A stretch of DNA of 64,000 nucleotides from Hericium rajendrae (Eukaryota > Basidiomycota > Agaricomycetes > Russulales > Hericiaceae), in NCBI GenBank assembly GCA_033439255.1, contig CM065886.1, forward strand, positions 1,860,001 to 1,924,000, written 5' to 3'. This document shows, one piece after another, positions 57,576 through 64,000 of the stretch. Positions within the stretch are counted from its first letter, which is position 1. Every line of letters begins with the position of its first letter. Below the pieces are notes generated by a model. That model did not search any database. It worked only from the letters and a program-made list of their open reading frames with translations, and had not been told where the DNA came from. A program made the translations under genes and the position numbers.

Positions 57576-58565
57576 TCAGGGAGGACGGAGCAGTATGCAT
57601 TCTCTAAATACTTCAGTTAGTTCGGTGCAATGTCCACAAGATGAATAACGCACCATCTTCTGCTCATTTGAAGGACAAAGACGAATGACATGGTCGAAGG
57701 AGAAATGCACGACGGTCGCAGGAACTGAGTCGCGGCGACGAAAGTTGGCAATGTCCAATTTGACTCCAACATCGACAAGATCCCCTTGCGCGAGTTGCAA
57801 GTGACTCAAAGGTCCAACACGTCCATCAAACTTGCGATCAAGAATAGAGGGCCTAGACACAACGCGCCATCGGTTCAACATCTCGTGTGTGGTCGTCAGG
57901 CCTGACGGATCATCCACGAGAGTCAGAACCGATCGCTCGGTCATTCCCGTATGCACCTGCACGAAAATTAGAAGTATTTTCAATCAGATGAACATGATAC
58001 ACACCTTCGTGAATATCCTTCGCTGAAGAAACAAAGTGTCCGGGTCAAAATCATTGGAACCCCCGACAGCCGGGCCAGCGCACAGCGACCTCAATACCAT
58101 GTCTTTCACATTATCCAAGGCCGTGCGCTGCGTGTCAAATTGTTCGGCGAATGCCCCCGGCAACAGTTCAAGGTGCGAAATGGCCCGTGGAGCGTTCATG
58201 CTGGAACTTTACACTGATCAGGACTAAAGCGGGTGACTGAAATATGTAACATACCCATCCCAGTTGCCCGTGGCTGACAAGTTGTGTGCGCCAAGGACCC
58301 CGATGATACGGAAAGAAGCCTCGTAAAGGAGATTTCCATCATGAGGCTGAGGCGTGTAAAAAAGGGAGAATTGACGAGTAGGATCGGTTGAACGCGGGTT
58401 GCTACCAACAAACGCCCACAGCGTGAGTGCGTCAAAAGTGACAGACACCCTCGAACGGGGATCCATATCCTGCGCATCGCAGGCGTCCTGCAACAAATGG
58501 CACACATCGCCAGGGAAGGTGTCACGGACGAGGCGAGAATTGTCGAGAGTGAGCACAAAGGACAT
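57576..58565 (-). CDS. Orphan protein with G-D-x-V strand segment, three exons
   Basis: Exon 1 (58565 to about 58243) starts MSFVLTLDNSRLVRDTFPGD and ends SATGNWD. Exon 2 (about 58200-57980) reads MNAPRAISHLELLPGAFAEQ to RRIFTK. Exon 3 ends at 57576 and holds HLQLAQGDLVDVGVKLDIAN and VVHFSFDHVIRL. Introns have clean GT-AG ends and phases agree; total about 318 residues. A TATA box (TATATA, 58621-58627) lies about 55 bases upstream. I do not recognise the family. The G-D-x-V-x-V segment followed by a charged loop and a hydrophobic strand recurs in the genes at 60.4, 61.1 and 36.8 kb. Confidence 0.65.
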
Positions 58566-58769
58566 GATGCAGAGATGAGTGGCTGGATAAGATGTTCTTT
58601 CTCTGCAATTGTGCGGGCCTTATATATCATCAGACAAACGCCAGACTGCCTTGCTGGCTGTGCACCTTCTCCAACGAACTCTGCGACAAAATCTGACTTA
58701 CCGGTCTCAGCGCGAACGGTAAAACAATTCTCTACACACATCCAACACCCGTGAAACCTCCTCATGGAA

Positions 58770-59440
58770 AAATGAGACGCGACTCGGCGCCGATATGCAA
58801 AATCTGAAACGATGCATCAGCCTCGGGGAAGAATGGACAAACCGAGCAACTCTCTTTCACCTTTCCTTCCGTGACTTGTTTTTAGTCCCGCGACACAACA
58901 CCTAGTCCGCGACTGTCTTGATCTTGTTACTCTTGAGCCGGCAACAATCCTCCACCGCCGACAATGAAATATATTCCCGACAAAGCATATCCGAGACTGT
59001 CATCTAACGATAGGATGGTGAAGTTGAATATCTTCCGCACCTCCGACTGAATCTCCCGTCCCCGTCGTAAAACATGCCTGTACGACAAACGGACGTGACT
59101 CCCAATCCGACACAGTGATCCATTCACAAATCAGTTTGATCCATGCTCCAGCGCATCTGCATCGCAGAAGCGAGACTGCCGCTTACTACCGACATCCTAA
59201 GACCCAAAGTTGTTCCGACACGAGATTCGCCGGATGATCCATTCCTGTCAAAGTCTCTGACCAGCAACGGAGAACTGACACCAAAATAAGGCCGACAATG
59301 CGGAAACCGTTGCTCTGCTAAGTGCGCCGTATAAATACAGGCCAGTCCTCCACGAAATAGTCAGTTCTGACGAGCTCAAGACAGCGTTACTACCAGTACT
59401 TCACTTCTGTAACTCGGTCGAGTCCATCCCTCTTCTGCAA
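58770..59440. promoter_or_regulatory. Intergenic region with TATA box for the gene at 59443
   Basis: TATAAATA at 59330-59337 lies 106 bases before the ATG at 59443. Otherwise nothing was recognised. Confidence 0.5.
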
Positions 59441-59442
59441 CC

Positions 59443-60678
59443 ATGGCTGGAAAACGAAAGCTCGAATCAATTGTAGGCAGCGGCGTTTCTTCCAGATCTA
59501 CGTCGAAGAAAGCTGCGTGAGTTTAAACTTTTCCTTCGCACCAGCTCTGCACTTACTCATTCTGCTCCAGTAACGAGAACAACACGGTTCAAGATGCAGG
59601 TGGAGGCGACGGCCTCCCGATTTCGACCGCAGACCTCATCGATGATGAGGCGAAGGAATCCTCGGCAACCGCGTCCGGTGGAGAAGAGCAGGGCAAGGAG
59701 GGTGTTGATGATGGACATCCGTCAGTACATGAGCACGTGCTTGACGAAGAACCGCCACGAAACCCATCAACGTAAGTTAAGCACTTTTCCTTTCTACCAA
59801 CCGTTCTAACATTTTGACACTGCAGTGCCAATGCATTTGCAACTCACCGACGCTCATCTGCGAAAGAATTGACAGAGGAAGAGTTGGACAGAATATTGGT
59901 TGATCAACCCTTTTACAGGGCAGACCAGATATCGTACGTCACCCTTCACTTTCTGAAAAATAATGTACGCTAACAAGCTCAGTCGCTTCCATGACTTCTT
60001 ATACAAATCTGACCCAGCCCATAACATTTTCCCCCTCCTTAACACTCCAAACTCATTGTGCTGGGAGAAAACCAAGCCTCGTGGTGCTGTCGCTAGCAAC
60101 AACATGCACGTTCGAGGTGCTTCGTCTCCCACCATCATTTGGATATTGGGGACTGTGCGCAAGACTTGGTTTTTCAACTCAAACAGTGATCCGGTTTCTC
60201 GCCCCTCGGTCACCGTCAAGCCCATTTTGCCCGAGATGTTGAAAGCTTCTTCACGTTTACTCGCCAATGCACCTGCTTACCCGACGGCTGGTTCCGATGG
60301 AGAGGAAGTTGACATCCGTGCGTCTACCTTCTCCACTGCCCGTGTCCGAGGTGATCGCGCTCCTCAGGTGCGTAAGTCGTTCTATTCCACATGCACATGT
60401 CTAACTGCTCTCAGGCTGTTGAATTCACGAGTGTGTTTGACGCTACCAGCCTCTATCATGCCCACATGAAACGCATCGAGGCCACTCAAATTAGTTCAGG
60501 GGATGTTGTCCTGTTAGAGGCTTCAGTTTCGCGCTACAGAGATAGTGGAGCACGTCAGTCATCGGGCCCTACCGTTTGGAAGAAGACCTTCAACATGAAG
60601 CGTGTTTGCCTCATTTCGCGAACGGATTGGCAGCCCGAAGAAGATGAAGAAGATTTGTCTTTTTCCGGTACTATCTGA
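59443..60678 (+). CDS. Orphan protein, basic-acidic N-terminus, G-D-V-V segment
   Basis: Five or six exons: MAGKRKLESIVGSGVSS, then an acidic Gly/Glu-rich stretch (59575-59770), SAKELTEEELDRILVD, RFHDFLYKSDPAHNIFPLLN, SPTIIWILGTVRKTWFFNSN, and the last exon with SSGDVVLLEASVSRYR and FNMKRVCLISRTDW, ending in an acidic tail at 60678. Donors GTGAGT (59518), GTAAGT (59772) and GTACGT (59933) and the matching CAG acceptors are clear. The lysine/arginine start could be a nuclear signal. Function unknown; the G-D-x-V segment links it to the neighbouring genes. All exons are open, so it is probably a live gene. Confidence 0.68.
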
Positions 60679-60679
60679 C

Positions 60680-60980
60680 TCCGTCTTGTTTTTTTTTCCG
60701 CATGCCTTGTTCATACGATTTCAGACTCCGTAGCATGTCTTTTCCATATTCTATTATTGTTGTAAAAATAAACATCTCTGTTCGTCCACTGTCCATTTCT
60801 TGTGAACAATTTGTCTGCCTTCCGAGCTGTTCAGTTTAATTTCCACTGCCGGCACTTCCACGCACACATTGGACTTAGTTAACAGCGGAAAATCTGAGCA
60901 GAAAGCAGAACGAGTCTATTGCGAGACAATGAAAGTATGTATTTCTTTGATGCGGCTTTGTGGACAAGTATCCCCATCGT
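60680..60980. terminator. Convergent 3' intergenic region
   Basis: Lies between two genes that converge. TTTTTTTTTCC at 60689 and GTAAAAATAAACATC near 60764 look like transcript-end sequences. No gene. Confidence 0.35.
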
Positions 60981-60983
60981 ACT

Positions 60984-61494
60984 CTACGAATACCAATTGT
61001 CAACATAGTAGATGTAAGTGCGTACACGAAGCATAAAATCTGAGCCTGGAATGGGGTATGCTTCACTACGGCCACGGATAGCGATCTCCACATCTGGGCA
61101 TTTCGACAACGAGCGCTTCGGCGAATTGGAAGACGCCACGATCACCTTCTCAAACCCGAACCGCCGCATAACTGAAACGTTCACAAATACATCTCCCTCG
61201 ACCAAAGCCCATGCCGGACGGCTCTCGTGGGCCGTAGGGAAAGCATGGAAGGTGCGATCACCGTCGACAGAGCTTGTACACTGGTAGGTGGCCATTTCCG
61301 TCGGCTTAGCGACGGCTACCAAAAAACACTAACCCAGAAGGGATGGTTCAGAACCAGGCACGGCAATGTCTCGGCAAATCGCAGCGCACCTGAGCGTCGT
61401 GGTTCAGCGCAACAACCGTTTCTTCATCTACAACGTGAGAGATGCACTCGAACTTCGGGGGAAGCACAGCGGCTAGACGTTTAAGAGCAGACAT
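60984..61494 (-). CDS. Small orphan protein with G-D-V-x-V segment, two exons
   Basis: Exon 1 (61494-61390) encodes MSALKRLAAVLPPKFECISH and ends ALNHDAQ. After a 61-base intron, exon 2 (61328-60984) reads CFLVAVAKPTEMATYQCTSS, then VEGDVFVNVSVMRRFGFEKV and CPDVEIAIRGRSEAYPI. About 149 residues; further 3' exons are possible. Predicted as mostly beta strand, with the same G-D-x-V-x-V-x-V pattern as its neighbours. Family unknown. Confidence 0.55.
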
Positions 61495-61706
61495 TGCAGG
61501 GAGGGCAATAACGAATTCAAGAAAAGGGGTAAGAGATGCAGGTGAAGCTTCAGGTGCGGGCCTTCATTCTTTCTCTTACACAACCAGAGAGCGTATCACA
61601 GTCCAGACCACCTGTCAGCTTCTGAATGCCACCAGTCGCTGCAACTTCTGAACACCACCAGTAACTGTCAGCTATGCGCGATTGACCACGGCCGAACACT
61701 ACTTGC

Positions 61707-61928
61707 TCAACTCACGTTTAGCTGGCCATAATGCAATCGCCGAACCACAGCATCCAAAACAGTTTCACTGTCATACCGAACATAAAGAAATCCTACCTCC
61801 GGCATGAGACAGATGCCGATTGTCAGCTCTGCCGCGTGAAACATACATCGACAGCTTCCGCGAATATTGAAAGGCTCAGAACATGCAAAACCCCACTGCA
61901 CCGACCGCCCGTCGACAATTCCCACCAA
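61707..61928 (-). CDS. Possible small orphan gene
   Basis: A 73-residue open frame (MVGIVDGRSVQWGFACSEPF...) with fairly ordinary composition and a Val/Leu-rich end. No splice partners or family seen; it could be a chance frame. Confidence 0.25.
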   Translation of the reverse strand: MVGIVDGRSVQWGFACSEPFNIRGSCRCMFHAAELTIGICLMPEVGFLYVRYDSETVLDAVVRRLHYGQLNVS

Positions 61929-61942
61929 AAAAACTCATGACT

Positions 61943-62400
61943 TCCATAAAGGTACCGTCCTGCAACGCACGTCTGGTCAACACTAATTGATCGCAGAAAT
62001 GCAACTTACGCGTGATGCGCGTCTGCTCGAGCGTGCACCAGCAAGTTATCTACACTGACGCGACTCATCATGATGTCCACGGAGGAACTACCATTCCTTC
62101 CCTCGACTTTTGGTTCACCACCCCTCGAGCGGTTCAGCGCGACATCGTCTATGCTCAAGACCAAGCGCGCCGGACTATTCCTTTCGTCATCTACCACTGC
62201 GAGAATCGAGACGCCTTGATTCCCGTCCCCCCCCATTGAAAAGAATTTGAATACCGTATGGCGAGGAGAAATACTGGTCTATCGCCGAGCACTCCACTCC
62301 GACAAACTCATCAACCTACGCGTCGGGGAAGAGAAACTCGTATGGAAGGCAATTGAGAGGTTCGTTTTTCTACTGAGACCCTACCGCAGCTAATGCCATC
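61943..62400 (+). pseudogene. Orphan gene with frame break at a C run
   Basis: Exon 1 MTSIK (61943-61957), intron to GCAG at 61996, then QQVIYTDATHHDVHGGTTIP and VIYHCENRDALIPVPP. At a run of eight C near 62228 the frame stops, while the next frame continues sensibly with IEKNLNTVWRGEILVYRRAL and GEEKLVWKAIER. The WRGEILV-R pattern is common in agaricomycete orphan proteins. A one-base change in the C run, or a sequencing error there, would explain the break. Confidence 0.45.
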
Positions 62401-62599
62401 AAGCAGCCTACTCCGCACCCTCGCCTGAATACGTCGGTTCTAAGTCTTCCCCCCAAAAACGAGAAACTGCGTAGTAGACAGAAATCTTATAAAAAAATAT
62501 ATCACATGCTGTTCATCAACTTGTTCTGTGACGTGAGCGCTTGAACGATAGCACACCAGTGTGACTGTGACGATTCAACACTCTTTCTTCAACCGCTCT

Positions 62600-63685
62600 A
62601 TGGATTTGACACCCTCCTTACTCAACAATGGTGCACGCCGCTTCGTTCTTTTCCCCATAATCGACGATAAGGTCCGTACTGCACAAATACTGTCCTGACT
62701 TTCAATAATGTCAAACAGGTCTGGCGCCTGTACAAAACCGCACAAACCAACTTCTGCACCGCCGAATCCATCGTAACAGAAAGGGACGACCTACACCGCC
62801 TGTCTTCTGCAATCCTCCAAGGTCTTGCACACTTCTCTATTGCCAACGGACCTCAATCAGCTACGTGCAACGTGTTGCAGGCAATGACATCGAAATTCGA
62901 GTTAGCTGAAGCGAGGTGTATGCTGGGATTTCACGCCATGTCCGCCAACATACACGTCGAGACTGCTTGCAACCTGACGGAAGCGATCTGCCCCAACGTC
63001 GACATAAGATCCATTGTCTTCTCCGAGGCTACTTTGTCTCCACACACTATCAGGCTACATAACTGGATGACGACCGCCGACAACGAGAACGAGACAGCGT
63101 TCTTGCTAGCCTCAAAAATGCTCATCTACTACACAATACTGTTCTCCGGTCTCACGTTCATCACCACCAACGCTTCGCGGCCAACACTACGACTCTGGGC
63201 CGACAATTACAATACGCACATCTCGACACTGTCCAACTTCCTCAAGCATGTCATAGAAACTATACCCGACCCATCTAGTCAAAGCGCGCTACCAGCTCTG
63301 CTAGCGGAAGCGGTCTCCATGGAATTAGCTTTTGTGAAAGGTCAGACTATGTCCAACGCTACATATATGGACAGTACCTAACGAATACGCAGATACATAC
63401 AAACCGACAATTTGTAAGGCACATATGCGGTCCATTCTATCCAACATAAATGACCTTGCGCACAACCTCGGCTCAACATTGCGCTTATCGTCTCAGAATA
63501 TTGTACGGCCGCGGCGTGCACATTTGCATCCACCCAAAAATCACGCCAACCGCGCGGACGTTTCAGTTCAGACGGATAGACCCTACCCACTGATTTTTGA
63601 CCGCTCTGAGTCCTTGTATGTAAATCCCTTGCCTTCACATCCCACAAGACTGACTCTCTCCAGTACGACTACAGATACCTTCTGA
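62600..63685 (+). CDS. Ribonucleotide reductase small-subunit (R2) homologue, catalytically dead
   Basis: Exon 1 (62600-62671) encodes MDLTPSLLNNGARRFVLFPI plus IDDK. After a 47-base intron exon 2 (from 62719) reads VWRLYKTAQTNFCTAESI, ILQGLAHFSIANG, AEARCMLGFHAMSANIHVE and LWADNYNTHISTLSNFLKHV. This aligns along its length with class I R2 proteins ([47 protein letters not shown]). R2 makes the di-iron tyrosyl radical needed for dNTP synthesis. Here all four carboxylate iron ligands and the radical tyrosine are replaced (D to V, E to A, E to S, E to Y, Y to A) while both histidines remain. A later segment reads MRSILSNINDLAHNLG, and after another intron (63617-63661) the protein ends SFTTTDTF, like the R1-docking tail of R2 (FTLDADF). 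Between exon 2 and that segment the frame needs a 19-base gap at 63374-63392. Possibly an Rnr4-like partner or regulator. Confidence 0.8.
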
Positions 63686-63701
63686 GATTTCACGCAACAG
63701 A

Positions 63702-64000
63702 ATGGTAAAACACATCTTATCTCTATCGTACAATACTCACCCAAATTTTCAGGACACCTTATGGAACGCGGTTGTCATCCACCCCAACTACCAGAACGAA
63801 TCACCTCTCTCGTCTAAGACGACATTCAACTCGTACTTTGACAGCGCAGCATTGTCTCTCGATTCCACTAGCTCTATCCCCACGTCTGAGATAGCGTCAT
63901 TACTCTGCGCTGGACCCTGTGTCAACATCGCCAACATCTATGACAGATCTCCGACGGTCTTCGACTGGTACTACTCCATTTTCGCCACGCACCCCGACCT
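63702..64000 (+). CDS. 5' part of an unidentified gene, runs off window
   Basis: The ATG at 63702 is followed directly by a GTAAAA donor; after TTTTCAG at 63752 the frame reads DTLWNAVVIHPNYQNESPLS, FNSYFDSAALSLDS and PTVFDWYYSIFATHPD, open to the window edge. No family recognised. It is tightly spaced behind the R2 homologue (about 16 bases), on the same strand. Confidence 0.5.
   Translation, partial: MVKHILSLSYNTHPNFQDTLWNAVVIHPNYQNESPLSSKTTFNSYFDSAALSLDSTSSIPTSEIASLLCAGPCVNIANIYDRSPTVFDWYYSIFATHPD

Noticed and set aside
57000-64000. An integrated large DNA virus, suggested by the ribonucleotide reductase homologue
   Set aside because: No capsid, packaging or polymerase gene is visible, all genes carry ordinary short fungal introns, and the reductase subunit has lost its active site.

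Overview
The window looks like a repeat-rich stretch of a basidiomycete (agaricomycete) genome. Genes are cut by many short GT-AG introns of about 45-65 bases. The gene families are those expanded in mushroom-forming fungi (JmjC-like and TET/JBP-like dioxygenases, a DUF6532-like protein, fast-evolving orphan families). The repeats are fungal in type: Copia LTR elements, a Helitron, hAT remnants and many short inverted-repeat elements. Exon limits and most repeat edges were read by eye and are approximate unless a target duplication fixes them.

Layout. 1-2.05 kb: end of a decayed Copia element, with one short inverted-repeat element inside it and half of another beside it. 2.05-6.9 kb: multi-exon JmjC-like gene on the minus strand. 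7.1-8.5 kb: DUF6532-like gene on the plus strand. 8.5-9.7 kb: TCTGA-saturated repeat. 9.7-12.1 kb: decayed orphan gene. 12.2-20.7 kb: AT-rich repeat territory framed by two inverted, tRNA-like-headed repeats, holding a Copia fragment, a GCATGC-rich block and a ~150-bp tandem repeat. 20.9-24.0 kb: second decayed Copia copy. 24.0-28.2 kb: patchwork of gene fragments, including pieces of RNA polymerase II subunit RPB1 and clathrin heavy chain. 28.8-37.2 kb: orphan gene split by a young-looking Copia insertion (29167-36286, duplication AGAGG). 37.7-38.6 kb: deleted hAT copy. 38.8-41.85 kb: open multi-exon TET/JBP-like dioxygenase gene. 42-49.1 kb: short inverted-repeat elements, a gene fragment, tandem arrays and a clean 1,577-bp hAT insertion. 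49.3-56.9 kb: Helitron Rep-helicase gene carrying two 581-bp insertions. 57-64 kb: tight group of small intron-bearing genes without visible transposons, including a ribonucleotide reductase small-subunit homologue that has lost its catalytic residues but kept a recognisable C-terminal tail.

How it fits together. The commonest mobile family is a set of short elements with CATCAG ends that duplicate two bases of variable sequence. Eight complete copies, an empty site within the window and a restored reading frame in the Helitron support this. Two copies of one hAT end differ mostly by loss of CpG, and several premature stops fit CGA to TGA change, suggesting decay driven by cytosine methylation; an apparently open TET/JBP-like gene lies in the same window. 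The strongest candidates for something undescribed are the ribonucleotide reductase pseudoenzyme at 62.6 kb, the CACGTG-flanked palindromes centred on CGGCCG, and the tRNA-like module followed by a 40-bp-period series of T-arm-like boxes inside a Copia LTR.
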